Assembly: GCF_011075055.1 (NCBI RefSeq)
Contig: NC_058146.1
Span: 10,961,820 to 11,025,819 of the forward strand
Direction: 5' to 3'
Length of the DNA: 64,000 nucleotides
From: Mangifera indica
Lineage: Eukaryota > Streptophyta > Magnoliopsida > Sapindales > Anacardiaceae
Shown here: positions 1-12,799 of the stretch, piece by piece
Layout: every line of letters begins with the position of its first letter
Numbering within the stretch: the stretch's first letter is position 1
The notes under the pieces: model-generated
The model's input: only the letters and a program-made list of their open reading frames with translations
Databases searched by the model: none
Told to the model about the DNA's origin: nothing
Program-made: the position numbers and the translations under genes

Positions 1-207
1 TAAATAAAATGTTTATACTATTTTGATATCAAGAGAAAGTTTAATAGGAATAGGCATTTATAGTGAATACTGAAGAAAAATATGTACAGTTTGTTGGATT
101 ATTAATGAGCCTATTTCTCTATTTTTGGATGCCAAAATATGAAAAAGCAGAATTGAAGCGACAATTATTCTTAATTTTTTATGAGGTTTCATTAATGATG
201 TCTTCAG

Positions 208-2176
208 GTTTGTGCGTACAAAGATGGTAAGGTGATTATAGATACTGCTGCAGGAGTGCTTGGTAGATATGATCCTCGTCCTGTTCAGCCTGATAGTCTT
301 TTTAATGTTCTTTCGGTAACAAAGGGCATTACAGCAGGATTGTTACACTGGCTTGTTGACAAAGGGTATGTTAATGTTCTTATGGGTACTATGCTTTATG
401 TTTGTAAATCTGTATGCTTTGCTGTGCTAAAATTCTATTTGGCTAGTTATTTTATGTCCATTAATATCTATTCCCTGCAAATATACAACAGATGATCAGG
501 TTTCTAATTTATGTTGTTGAGGTCTGGCTAGACATATTAGAGAAGTGTTTCTTCTTTTTTTTTTTTTTTTTTTTTTTTACAAGGCTAGATTTTCTGATGT
601 TTTGGATGGTCCACTTAAACTGCATGTCAAAGGACATTGTTATACATAGCACTTAAACTGGTGGACCATTAGAACTTTTAGGAAGGGTTTGAGTCTTTGC
701 CATGTTTGTGAAAAAATTAATTACAAAAAAAAAAAAAAGATTTTAAGTTCCTAGTGCATTTCATGTTATTCATCATGAGCAAAATAACAAAAATCTTTAT
801 TTTAGGTGTCAAGATACCCCTCTATCTAAAATCTTAAGCTAGTAGGTAGGGAGGGGCTTGTTAACATTGATATTTATCCAATAGACTCTCTCTCATAGAA
901 CATGGATTTTCTTTTTCTTTTTCTTTTTTTCTAATCTAGCTGAAATGTAGGGATTTAAACTTCGCAACCTTTGGCAATGATATTGTGTTAAGTTACCACT
1001 CCACCTGAAAGCTTAAGCTAGATATCAACATTGATATTTAATCCAATAAGCTCAAAGATGTGAGAGACCAACGATACATACTTACAAAGCGAAATAGTAA
1101 ATACTCAGATTATTCATTTTAGTTAGTGAAAGATGTAATAATAGTGTAGACTTGAGAGCTCCTTTCATTATATCACACTTGGTGTATTTTGAGATAATTA
1201 AATAATGCGGGTTTGAAATCATATGGCTTTAGTTCACGAACTATTCTATCATACCCTATAGAATTCCAAAAAGATTCTGTGAATTTGTCAATGATTTGTA
1301 CTGAGAACAAATCTGCAAACAGCAAATTGATCCATAAAGATTCTCAAATTAATGGATACTTTGGTACATGAGAGACCAGTGTGTGATCTCAATTGTCAAA
1401 GTTAGTTTAGCTGTTCTTCAATTTTACAAATTTTGGCATTTTGTCTTGCAGGAAACTCAAGCTTGAGGATAATGTTGCTGACATTTGGCCTGAATTCGGA
1501 TCAAATGGAAAAGATCTCATAAAGGTTTAATCTTAACCTATGACCTTTTTAAACATGCACTGTGGTTAGCCATTCTTATGAAGGTAACTGAACATAACTT
1601 GGTTTTGGATTTTAGGTCCATCATGTGCTTAACCATACTAGTGGTTTGCACAATGCTTTAGATGAGATGGGACAGGAAAATCCCATTCAATATACTGACT
1701 GGGATGTTTGTTTGAGTAAAATTGCTGCATTAGAACCTGAAAGTAAACCAGGCCAAAAGCCGGTCTATCACTATCTGTCTTTCGTTTGGCTGTGTGGTGC
1801 AATAATTGAGGTATTATAGCTTGCTTCTGTTGCTTTCAATTGAATTTGACTTTCAACTATGGTTTCAATCAGAAGATTTATGAACCCTGAAATCTGTAGA
1901 TAACAAATATCTTGCCTATATTTATATGTTGATGTGTAAAGATGCCATGTGATTCTAGGTATGCCAGCTGGATTGATTGTGAGTAGATCTTTTGCTGGCC
2001 TTCAGAGTGATCAAAGAATTTGACTATATTTTCAACTTCTCTATGTAGTCCCCTATGCTAATGATAAATTTCAATAATACAGAGAGCATCTGGCAAGAAA
2101 TTTCAGGAGATTCTTGAAGAAATATCCGTTCGACCCCTAAATATAGAAGGGGAGTTGTATGTTGGAATTCCACCAG
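208..2176 (+). pseudogene. ABC1 kinase/beta-lactamase fusion gene, copy 1: four beta-lactamase exons (partial)
   Basis: Exons by splice sites and homology: 208-365 (begins VCAYKDG, contains the SVTK serine-lysine motif of class C-like beta-lactamase folds), 1452-1524 (ends GSNGKDLIK), 1616-1810 (VHHVLNHTSGLHNA, then YHYLSFVWLCG) and 2083-2176 (RASGKKFQEILEE to VGIPP). Introns start GT and end AG. The order matches the C-terminal half of plant ABC1K proteins of the Arabidopsis AT5G24810 type (from memory), a kinase followed by a beta-lactamase/penicillin-binding-like domain. Kinase exons would lie left of the window. The exons downstream of VGIPP (present in copy 2 at 33.66-34.30 kb) are absent, because sequence jumps near 2,310 to what lies beyond the gene in copy 2. 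The exons read open here, but the 3' end is lost, so I call it a truncated pseudogene. Confidence 0.85.
366..1451 (+). other. Intron of ABC1K copy 1
   Basis: Non-coding, T-rich, with poly-T near 555-580 and poly-A near 724-737. It is homologous to 32,224-33,627. About 560 bp present in copy 2 (around 32,500-33,060) is missing near 660. No gene is seen. Confidence 0.7.
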
Positions 2177-2310
2177 GTACTCGTCAAACTCCACTTTCTT
2201 AATCTTCTCATGTTACTTCGTACAAAGCTGACAGGTACATGTGTACAAAATTATATTCTAATAAAAAGAACAGAAATTTTGTAGTCTACCGTAATCAATG
2301 ACATTATGAT

Positions 2311-3019
2311 GCCTTTCAATGTCTATCCGTCGATTTGTTGTCGGAAGTGTTTTTGTAGAGGATTTTATCAGCTCGCATGCTAAAACTTCTATTAGTATGC
2401 AATGTGCTCAAGGATGTTTAAGGAATTATTTGGTTTGTCAAGTTTTAGATGGAAAAAAATAATTTATTTTGTAATGACCTACTGTTATAAAAAGGAAGAG
2501 AGAGAGAAAGAGAGAAATGGTTACGCTATTGAGTAGAAAGATAGTTATTTGATAAAATTTTATATGAGAATATCCTATATTTACAATTCCTTTTCTTAAG
2601 GATGGATTTCAGTCGAGTTGACTCGAATTCAATTATTGACTCGATTTAAATAAGTTTGAAACGAACTTAGTTTAGCGAGTTTGAGCTCAAACTCGAATCT
2701 AAGAATTTTGTATTATCTAGCTTGAGTTTGAATTTGAGCTTATGGGGTATTCGAATCGTCAAGCATATGAACATAAAATTTTTTGATATAAATTCATTAA
2801 AACAATGTCATTTTGGTCATTTTTAGTTCGATTACAATATCAAACCAAATTTTGCACCCTTACCCCTTAACCCTTAATTTTTTACTACATAATCTCAAGA
2901 AAAATTATAATGTAATTTCCAACTTAATTAATATATCTCTAATGTACCAAATTGCACAAAATGAACAAGTTATTTTTGAAAATAATTTTGTGGTGTCATG
3001 GAGGACTTAAAAGTCTCTT
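2311..3019. other. Duplicated non-coding stretch with an inverted-repeat-rich segment
   Basis: Homologous to about 34,595-35,276. Bases 2,600-2,760 are rich in GAGTTTGAGCTC-type self-complementary words, including a perfect 20-bp palindrome at 2,676-2,695 with centre GAGCTC. This is the look of an old MITE or fold-back element, but I could not define terminal repeats or a target duplication. No convincing gene is present. Confidence 0.45.
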
Positions 3020-3535
3020 TGTATGGCCTAAATCAAACACCCAAATAGTGGCATGAGAAGTTTGATTATGCATTTCTATGTGATGGTTTTTCTTCTATTG
3101 AAATACATAAATATGTTTATTCTAAACTAGTTGACGATGAATGTGTGATTATATGTTTATATATATGTAGATGATATGCACATTTTCTGTACTAGTCTTT
3201 AGATAATACGTAAAATTAAAGGATTTATAGCTTCTTAACTTTGAGTGTTATTTTTGGTGTGAAATTAAAAGAAAGAATGATAAGATAATGCTATCTCAAG
3301 AACATTATACAGAGATATGTTTGGACATTTTGATGTCACACTCAATTGAAGAAAAACCGAAGTGATCTGATAGCTCAATATGATTATTCACATATTATTA
3401 GGAGATTAAAAAAATATACACACAATTCTTAGTATGATCATTTAACCACATTGGTCAGACTAATGAAAGATGTAACTGATTATAAGTATATGATTTTTTA
3501 TGAAAAGTCATAATTTACTTTATAAATAGAAGTTG
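3020..3535 (+). mobile_element. Ty1-copia reverse transcriptase fragment (decayed)
   Basis: In one frame the sequence reads LYGLNQTPK, a stop, then WHEKFDYAFLCDGFSSIE and KLVDDECVIICLY. This matches the copia RT signature LYGLKQ-P-W, followed by the region around the catalytic V-D-D box. The frame is broken by stops and a shift just at the expected YVDD. Further on, KIKRKNDKIMLSQEHYTE matches the linker toward RNase H. It is paired with 35,277-35,760. It is older than the duplication and cannot code. Confidence 0.75.
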
Positions 3536-4803
3536 ATCCTTTTTCTACCCTTTACACTATACTAACACTACAACACATTACTAGCAACAACTTACAAATA
3601 GAAAAACTTAAGTTATTTTTATCCATCATTAAATAAATGAGTCAAGTGAGAGAAATTAATATCTTCTGAATTCTTCATGATTTCTCTTTATGTTTTATAC
3701 ATTTCAAAATACAATGGATCAAGATATATTTATCTATCTTTAAACTATGTGAAGAAACATAAAGTTTAAGATTTACAGGGTATAATGATTTGATGGTTAA
3801 CTTATCTTTATGAATGAAATTGTGATTTACATACACATGATAGTTTGATGTTTAATTGTTTCTTTATAAAAAATGTAATTATGACTTATATGTGGTATCA
3901 AAGCATGTTTTAAAAACTCATGTTTTTCCATTAAAGATTGTTGATTTAATATATAGTATAAATTAAATTTGTTTGACTGCATATAGAAGTAATAATATTG
4001 ATTTGTGTATAAATGTAAAGAATGAATCTTTGTATTACATAGACAAATATGACATATTCTTCGTCTTTTCTTTTCTAAAGAACGCATAATAAATGCATTA
4101 AAATTTGTAATATCCTTAGTTATGCTCGAGGCACTAGTGTCATTTTCCTAAATTTTCATTTTTGACTGAGTCAAATCTAGATTAAAATCAGAAATAGAAT
4201 TCTGATTGGGTCAAAAATAAAAAGGGGCTTGGATTTGGCCACCCAAATATGTATTGACAAAAAATAAAAAAACAAAAAACAAAAATAAAACCCTAAATAA
4301 AGTGGGATGTATTGCATATTTAAGCAATGCCCCACCAGGTTTAAAGGTGGATTCCGCCACTTTTTCTTCCTCATTAAAGTAGCAAATCAAAGAGCAATCG
4401 TCTGACAACTGAAAGGAAGAAATTTGACAGGTTGGGAACTTTCTCTGACAACCAAATCTTGAAGAACCAACCTATCGCCAAGTTTGTTGGAGCAAATTTT
4501 AGGTGAGTAGGGATGCCACTTTCTTCTTTCAGATTTCATGAATCTCTTGGCCTTGTTTTATGCATGTTTGGGGTTAATTCTTGTTGGCTTTATGCATTGG
4601 ACTTTTGTTGCAAACCTTGGAAAAAAAACGCTTGAATCCTAAATATTTATGGATGAAATATGCATTTATAGTGTGTGTTTGTATATGTTGTGTACGTGTT
4701 TTTTTTTGTATGAATTGTTGGTTTAATGATGGCCCCTTGGATGGCTTCTTGATGGCTAGAATCCCATGAATGAATACATGGTTGTATGATGCTTGCTTAA
4801 TTT
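3536..4803. other. Retroelement-derived non-coding stretch with a possible tRNA-Met primer site
   Basis: No gene is seen. At 3,893-3,904 the word tggtatcaaagc closely resembles the plant initiator-tRNA primer-binding site (tggtatcagagc), so an LTR end may lie just upstream. LTR edges could not be fixed. The whole stretch is repeated at 35,760-37,034. Confidence 0.4.
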
Positions 4804-7800
4804 TGTTAAACATATTCCTATTTGATCTAATTCTAATCAAATCTGATTCTAATTTAATCTGATTTTGATTAAGTCTGATTTGAATTTACTATTTATTATT
4901 TTTCCTATTTCATAGGATTAGAATTCTAGTTTAGTTATTTGTTATTTTTTTATTTCATAGGATTAAGATTTTAGTCTAGTTATTTATTATTTTTCTATTA
5001 TATTTGGATCCACCTATGATAGGATGACCTGACTCATTTACAATTAACTGCCTAGGTGGTAGTTAGTCAAAGTTAAGAAAATGGTTGGTAGTTGAGGAAA
5101 TATTTAAATGTCCCAAAACTGTAGAAACAACCTTCCCTATGCAAAAGAATTACACACTTTTTTTTTTTTTGGTTTTTCCTTTCCTCCCAACACCAAAATA
5201 CACGAGCTCCTCTCTTCACAGAAATGCAAGTACATGAAGCAAACTGTATTATGGACATGAAAGTAATAATGCATCATATGTTGTAGATTATCCAACAATT
5301 AATTAGATGCAATTTGAGAACACAATTAATTGTTTTCATAATTTATAGAATTGGCATTATTTTCCAACATTGGCATTAGAGTTTAGGGTTGATGAGTTTA
5401 TTTTGCAACATTGATATCAGAGCATTATTTTGACACATGAAAGCGCTTGGGACCATCTTTTGGTGCGTGACAACTCATGGATTATTACTTCGAGTGTGTC
5501 AATGTGCATGAATGCTCCCTTCCAATGTGCAACAACTATTTTACACTCAGATCAATGTGTGGAACAAAATCAATGGGTCCTACATAACATAAAAGCAAGT
5601 AATACCTCATTTTGGCTTATACAAACATGTATCGGTATTTCAAAACACATGTTTCTAATTCATGCAAGCTTGTTGACTAAAGACCATTACATATAATATA
5701 AGATGTGATTAACTGATAATCTAATATATATAAAATAAATATTTAAACTTAAAAGTAAGTCATATTCTCTTAATTGGAAAAAAGATGATATATAGCCTAA
5801 TTATATTCATGCATGACCATTAGACTCTCGTAATAAATGATATGAGTTAAGACAAGAATGTGAAGAACTTTTGGGATTATGTGGATACATTATAACTTGC
5901 TAAAGAGCTGCGTCTAGTAATAAATATAAAAAAAAAATCCACTACTTTATTAGTATTTCCAAATCATTGAAATGTGAGCCATTTGGCCTATCATAAAGAC
6001 CTTATCGTGAATAAAGTAACTCAAAGAATTGTATGAGATGAAAGAAGAGAAATATCAATAGTATCCTATTTTAAATGTCATCGGACACTTTATGTATGCT
6101 ATGGTGCGTATATGCTCACACATTTGTTTTTGTTATCGAATTGGTTAGTCGATATTAGTTGAATCTTGAAAAAGAGCACTAGAACACTAAACCCATTTAA
6201 GATGATTAAGATATTTAAAAGGTACTGTGGATTATTGTTTATATTATCAAAGATCAAATTTGTGTTTAATTGGCTTTTTAAATGTCAATTGGAGAGGTAA
6301 TTTAGACCAACACAAACCCATTTCTAGTTATGCTTCCTTACTATAAAAGGGTCCATATCATAAAACAGTAAGAAATAGAGAAGCATAGTTTTATCCATAA
6401 TAAATACCAAGTATATAGTTTGTTTAGTGATTGTGTAAGAAACTATTCAATTAAGAAGATTCTTACTGAATTTAGGTATACAAAACAATATTGTTGGAGT
6501 AATAGTTGTTCACTATCATATCAAGTCAAGATAGCTTTACAAAAGATCCAAAATTTTATAGAAGAACCAAACATGTTGACACTATACATAATTTTATGAT
6601 TTACATCATTTTCAAGAGGAAAGTGAGCATACAATATAAAACTACATATCATATGGTCACTGATCCTTTGACTAAATTTATTCTAAGAGATGTGTATCTT
6701 ACATATGTTAAATCTCTGATTGCATAAATTGTGATTGATAAATTGTTAAGCTTATATATTGTACTAGTGACACAATGTTAAAAACCATGAATTTAAGATC
6801 TTTTTTTTGAACTTGCATCCCAAAATTCATGTTATTTCACTGTATACACATCATTTTATTTGAAAGCTCAATAAAATTATAATGTCACACAAGTTTAAGA
6901 TTGGCTCACTCACACGAGTAGTCACCTTTGTTGTTGAGAAAGTGTGTAAAGATGGGACATATTTCTTCAATAAAGTAATGCTAAGAGAGTGCAAAAATAA
7001 GAGACAAGTTGTTCGAGAAATGAATTATTAATTGAAATGTCGCCTTGATGATTAATCAATATGAGGTCATGAATAGATAAAATTGATAATGACTTTGGAT
7101 TCCCTTTGTCCAAATAACCTTTAACAATCAAATGTGAGTTCTTATTTAATATTTGTAAGTGTGAAGATGATCAAGAACTTAAGTAAGGTGCTAGGTGTAG
7201 TGACTAAAATAAGATCTCTACAGCATTGATGTAATGACATTTATAGAAAATACACACTATAGCATTTGTTTCATACCATAGGTGCATAAATGAGTTGACC
7301 AATTAAAATAGTGAGAAGATGACTCCCTGCTCATTCACTGTGTGAGACTTTGAGTTTCACCTTATTTTGATACCCTTAGAGTCTTTACTGTTATTTCATA
7401 TTTATTTTTAATGTTTATTACTCCTCCCAACACCAAAATACAAAAGTTCCTCTTTTCTAAAAAATGCAAGTACATGAGCAAACTATGTTGTGGATATAAA
7501 AGTAATAATGTATTGAATGCTTTGGATCATCCAACGATTAGTTTGATGTAATTTGGGTACATAATTAATTATTTTCATAATTTACAAAATTGGTATTATT
7601 TTCCAACATTTTCTTATTTTATAGGATTAGGATTCTCGTTTATACTACATTGTAATACTATATATTATACAATATTTCGTCAATAATATTAATTTTATTT
7701 ATAACCCAATTCATAATTCTACATAGTATTAGAGTGGTTAATATCCATTTTTGGCCTTCAGTTTTGAAAACTGATTTTTCTTTTTCCCTAGCCCCTACTC

Positions 7801-8565
7801 TCGTCTCTTTCATGATTGAGTTTTTGTTCTTGCCTCTCTCACAATTGAGCCTTCGCTCTAGTCTCTCTCACGATTGAGTCATCACTCTCATCTCTGACAT
7901 AATTAAACACCAGATCTTATCTCTCACACTATTGAGCACCTGCTTTCATCTTTCTGTTATTGGTTGTTTTCTCACCCATACTATTGATGTCCCATCATTT
8001 CTCTATTTTTGAAATGAACCAAGTTTTTTGTTTATTGTTTGTCTCTTTTTTCTTTTAATGGCTAATTCAAACCTTTTTTCAATCACTATTAATTCTACTA
8101 CTATGGTTTTATTTTCAATCCCCATTGCCTTCAATGGTTTGTGATTCTCTTTTTGGAAACATCTTTCTTCTATCTTCGCTCGCATGAGATTGAGCCAACA
8201 TAAGCCCAACCTTTCCCTCTAACATGTTCTCTCTCTCCTAAAGCAATTAACTTTTTAGTTTTTGTCTCCAATTGTAGCTCTAAGAGCTCCTGTTGTAATT
8301 ATAGGGGAGTGTTAAACATATTCCTATTTAATCTAATTCTAATCAGATCTAATTCTAATTTAATCTAATTATGATTCAGTCTGATTTTGACTTGTTATTT
8401 ATTATTTTTCCTATATCATATGATTAGGATTCCAATTTAGTTATTTATTATTTTCCTATTTCATAGGATTAGAATTTTAGTTTGGTTATTTATTATTTTT
8501 CTTATTTTAGAGGATTAGGATTCCTATTTAGGCTATATTGTAATACTATATATTATACATATTTG
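4804..8565 (+). mobile_element. Short non-coding LTR retroelement, with a copia element nested in its 5' LTR (left copy)
   Basis: A ~310 bp LTR starting TGTTAAACATATTCC begins at 4,804, breaks off near 5,003, and resumes at 7,609-7,723 after the nested element. Following it is a primer-site-like word (tagtattagagtgg, 7,724-7,737), about 570 bp of C/T-rich interior without coding capacity, a purine tract ataggggag (8,301-8,309), and a 3' LTR from 8,310 that is cut off near 8,565. Small size, LTRs, primer site and polypurine tract without protein genes fit a TRIM- or LARD-type element. It is duplicated at 37,035-44,355. Confidence 0.7.
5004..7608 (+). mobile_element. Ty1-copia element with internal deletion, nested in an LTR (left copy)
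   Basis: An LTR end ttttccaaca at 5,369 is followed by the primer-like word ttggcattagag (5,370-5,381). A second one, ttgatatcagagc, lies at 5,409-5,421. The matching LTR end recurs at 7,599-7,608. Between them are the 5' gag-side sequence (to ~6,036) and the RNase H end (6,037-6,730). The gag-pol body seen in the right copy (38,264-41,822) is missing. LTR 5' edges are unclear. Coding frames are full of stops. Confidence 0.7.
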
Positions 8566-10819
8566 GGCTAGATGACAAGCCATATTCAGACTAGAAAATA
8601 TACTTATCGGGGATGTCAATGACTTCTAAAAGGTACCCATGCAAGTCTCGCACACGCTCTTGAACATAATGCATTTGAGTTATGAATCTAGATTGGAATT
8701 TGAGTTGAAAAATATGTTGGAAGTTGCCTAACTGCATACGTCATAAGAATGCATTATATGAGTACTAGTAATACTAGACTATTTCAACTTGTAGAGGTGT
8801 GTGGGACCATGTTTTGGTGTGTGACAGCTTGTGGATTATTGTTTCAAGTGTGCCAGAGCGCATTAATGCTTCCTTCGAATATGCGACAACTATTTTATGC
8901 TCAAATCGATGCATTGAACAAAATCTATGGGTCCTACAAAAAGTAAAAGCAAGTAATACCTCATTTCGGCTTATGTAAACACGTATCAGTATTTCAAAAC
9001 ACATATTTCTAACGCATGCAAGCTTGTTAACTAAGGACCATTACATATAATATAAGATATGATTAACTGACAATCTAATACATACATATACATATACATA
9101 TATATAAAATAAAGATTTAGACTAAAAAGAAAGTCACATTCTCTTAATTGGAAAAAAGATGATATATAGCCTAATTATATTCATGCATGACTATTAGACT
9201 CGCATAATAAATGATGTTATTCAGGACAATAATGTGAAGAACTTTTGGGATTATGTGGATACATTACAAATTGCTAAAAAGTGGCGTATAGTAATAAAAA
9301 TAAAAAAAACCCACTAATTTATTGCTATTTCCAAATCAATGAAATGTGAGACATTTGGCCTATCATATAGACCTTATTATGAATAAAGTAACTCAAAGAA
9401 TTGTACAAGATGATGAAATGGTCCTAGTTATAGTTGTGTTGCACTTGTTGTATCACATATTATAAATGTTAAACGTGGGAATTTTGAGATTTGTAGGATT
9501 TAATGAAATTCTTATCTAGAAATTAATATTAACGTAATTGGATTGAATTTTAAAATATCAAACATTTAAGTCATGAAAGATAATTAGGAATATGGTGAAC
9601 TTTTGATTTTGTGTCTTATGTGAAATATTTTAAATTTTAATGTGCAATTATGATAATTGATGTGTATGTAATTGCAATAATTAATGTTGTGTTTGATATG
9701 TCTTTGATCTAATTAATCAAGCTATTCTAGAAATTATTGACTTGAATCAGGCCAAGAGACTGAATAGGGATAATTATAACGTATGACATTTAAAGATACA
9801 TTACATCCTAGATGGGCAAAATGTCTTCAAGGCCGTAAAATAAGGTTATGGAAGAGCCATAGCTGATTAAGGGGTAGATATCTGAATAGTGTCTTACACA
9901 AACATGATGTGACATATGTCACGCATGTAAAAAGAAAGATTTCATTACATGTGGTATCTTGACCAGTTTTGTTAATGATAATCTGGTATAGAGTACTAGT
10001 AATGCCCAACTGTATATGTTATAAGAATGGTTTTGAAAGAAAAGTTTGGAGGAACTACAATCCTCAAACCAAGGTAGTTGATTGTCAAATTTGACATATA
10101 GAAAAAAGTCCTCAACAAGTCGATGAAATAATATTTGAGAGACATGTCAAATATGGTTATGAAGTCGAAGTGAACTAGACACAACTTGACAGATAAAATA
10201 TAGGTTCATGTAGGAATACGATATTTTCCTGATAGTTGGGAACATATGAAGGTGTATATGACCCATAATAAGAATATAAAGACTTTTGTTGACATTTCTC
10301 ACAACACTAATGTAAAGGACGAGTGCTTTGAGGTAATTGGATCAAGTACTCATGCATACGTTGCAAAATCGAGTTCCAAGAGTTATTTATGGCTTCAAAT
10401 GTAAGTGATACAAGTCTAAGAAAAGGAAGGAGGTCACATAAGGCTCAAATTATAAGAACAAGCAATTAAAAAGATATAGAGTGATAAACATGCTAGAAGA
10501 AGAGACAAAACCAAGATGACATGTTGCAATTGTAGCAACAAAGGTTATATCGGCCGTGAGTGCATGAAGCCAAAAAGATATTGTCTCATTCTACTTTAAG
10601 TGATGAAACGTTAGTTTCCAGTACTATACAATTAACTAAGTCTAATTCTACATGGACTCTAGATTTAGGAACCACAAACCATGTAGCCCATGATAAAGAG
10701 GTTTTTGTGGAATTTCATCAAATTTTAAAGAGATGAGATGGATTTATATAGGCAATAATACTAGGGGTGTAGTAAAAGGAATAGACATATGTAAATTAGT
10801 TTTGCAAGATAGTCAGATC
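8566..10819 (+). mobile_element. Second Ty1-copia fragment, gag to protease (left copy)
   Basis: From about 8,795 it is homologous to the first copia (5,450 onward). Around 10,500-10,790 interrupted frames read CCNCSNKGY-REC, a zinc-knuckle relic (expected CX2CX4HX4C with H replaced by Y), and a protease-like D-L-G-T-T-N-H-V in place of the usual DSGATNH. Active-site serine is lost. The element continues at 16,001-16,100 and 21,005-21,085, being split by the gypsy body and the CACTA element. The right-copy partner is 44,356-46,747. Confidence 0.7.
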
Positions 10820-11469
10820 TGAAAGTTTGATAAGTTCAAAGGTTTGATAGTTCAAGAGTAAGCAAAATTATGCAAGTCAACCAAAAGATCCATTCATCAT
10901 AAAAATGTGAGTTTATATATTACAATGCCAACTTAACCTTAAACTACCCATGACCTAATGGACTTCCAAACTTCTCAAGCCCATTACCTAAATAACTACC
11001 CAAAACACTAATTAACTTAAAAAGAATATATGTCAATTGGGCTTAATAAGAAATTATAAAAAACTAAAAACCCTAAATTTGGTAAACTAAAACTACATAA
11101 TACAGACTGAAACAGATTTTATTAGGCCTCCAAATTGGATGCAACCAACAAACTGGTTGTTGTTATAAAGCTCAAAATGAGCTTCGCATTGATATATTAT
11201 AGGCCTCATAACTGCTCCTAGATCAAAAGTTATGGCTATTTAAAGTCTATTTGTGCATAAGCTCGGGCCTAAATCAAGTTGACCTCTTGGTTGGCTCCTT
11301 TAAGCATCCAATTGTCCTTGAGTGAGCTGGTTTTAGTCTCTAAGCCCTCTATGAGCCCAACTAAGGCTTGTTACATCTTCTTAGCTCTTCTCCTCGTAAT
11401 TGGCCCAATCGAAATGTGTAGCAGATCTCCTTGATAGCTCGATGCTTCTACAATGCCTTCATCATTCCC

Positions 11470-11800
11470 TCCCTCTTGAGAAGAATTTGTCCTCAAATCT
11501 GCATCATCAAAAGAAGATAGGTCAGAAACATTAAAAGTAACACTCATATTATACTCACCTGGAAGATCTAATATGTAGGCATCATCCTTGATCCGCTCGA
11601 GTACTTGAAATGGACTATCACTCTTCGGATGTAACTTTGATTTGCGTTAGGATGGAAATTGTTCCTTTCGCATGTACACCCAAACCCAATCACTAGGTTG
11701 GAAGACCATCTTGTGCCTTTCTTTGTTAGCTTGTTTGGTATATTGTTTAATTCTCCTCTTAATATTTTGCCTAACTTTCTCATGAAGCTATCAAACTAAC
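11470..11800 (-). pseudogene. Gypsy integrase C-terminal region
   Basis: Minus-strand reading gives VWVYMRKE, then RKSKLHP and GPFQVLERIKDDAYILDLP, the conserved tail of plant Ty3-gypsy integrases. Frame shifts separate the pieces. Bases 10,820-11,470 beyond it carry the rest of the tail (GPITRRRAKKM) and non-coding sequence without a visible LTR. Confidence 0.75.
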
Positions 11801-11999
11801 TCTGCCTTCCTTTTACCATTTAAACTGGTACGTTCCTCAATAGGTAAAGGTAACAAATCCAAATGTGTGAATGGATTCAAACCATAAACAACTTCAAAAG
11901 GTGTATAACCAGTAGATGTATACACAACCCTATTATATGCAAATTCTACGTGTGGCAAATTATCCTTCTATGTTCTTAAGTTCTTTTCTAATACAACAT

Positions 12000-12600
12000 G
12001 TAATAACTGAGATAAAATTCTATTGACTACCTCTATTTGTCCATCCGTCTATGGGTGACACGTTGTAAAAAACAGTAGTTTAGTATCTAACTTACCCCAT
12101 AATACCTTCCAAAAGTAGCTTAAGAACTTCACATCATGATTAGATACAATACTTCTTGGAAGTCTATGCAAACACACGATCTCCTTGAAAAACAAATCAA
12201 CAATATAAGTTGCATCATCAGTTTTACGATATGGAATAAAATGTGCCATCTTTGAAAACCTATCAACCACGACAAAAACGAAATCACTACTCTGCCTAAA
12301 CCTAGGTAACCCTAAAACAAAGTCTATAAAGATATCCGCCCAAGATGTAGTAGGAATAGGTAAAGGTGTATATAAACCATGGGGTAAGACTCTAGACTTG
12401 GTCTGTTTACACTTAATGCAATGAGTACAAATGCGCTATACATCTCGTTTCATATATGGCCAAAAAAAATGCTCTTGTAGTGCATCTAAAGTCTTAGATA
12501 TACCAAAATGACCTATTAATTCACCCCCATGGGTTTCCCTCACAAGCAATTCACGTAAGGAACTCATAGGCACACATAATCTATTTTCTCAAAATAAATA
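12000..12600 (-). pseudogene. Ty3-gypsy integrase core
   Basis: A 73-codon open part (12,049-12,270) reads [17 protein letters not shown] and [13 protein letters not shown]. These match [11 protein letters not shown] and the catalytic SDRD segment, here degenerate (SNHD). The upstream zinc-binding part is in broken frame at 12,400-12,560. Confidence 0.8.
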
Positions 12601-12799
12601 ACCATCATGCCTATAAAACTTACCAAATGCAATTTTCTCACAAGCTTCATAAATACTGGAAAAGTCAGAGTCATTTACATACAAATCCTTTATATACTCA
12701 AAACCAAGTAACTTAGTATCTAAAGTCAAGATTAGAGTATACCTGCAAGATAACGTATTTGTCACAATATTTTCCTTACCTTGTTTGTAATGAATGATA

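Noticed and set aside
3563..3580. cactacaacacatta, resembling a CACTA terminus
   Set aside because: No matching inverted end or flanking 3-bp duplication nearby; subterminal arrays absent.
5430..5696. 88-codon open frame in the copia gag region
   Set aside because: The duplicate at 37,657 has a stop in the same frame and the translation does not resemble copia gag; chance opening.
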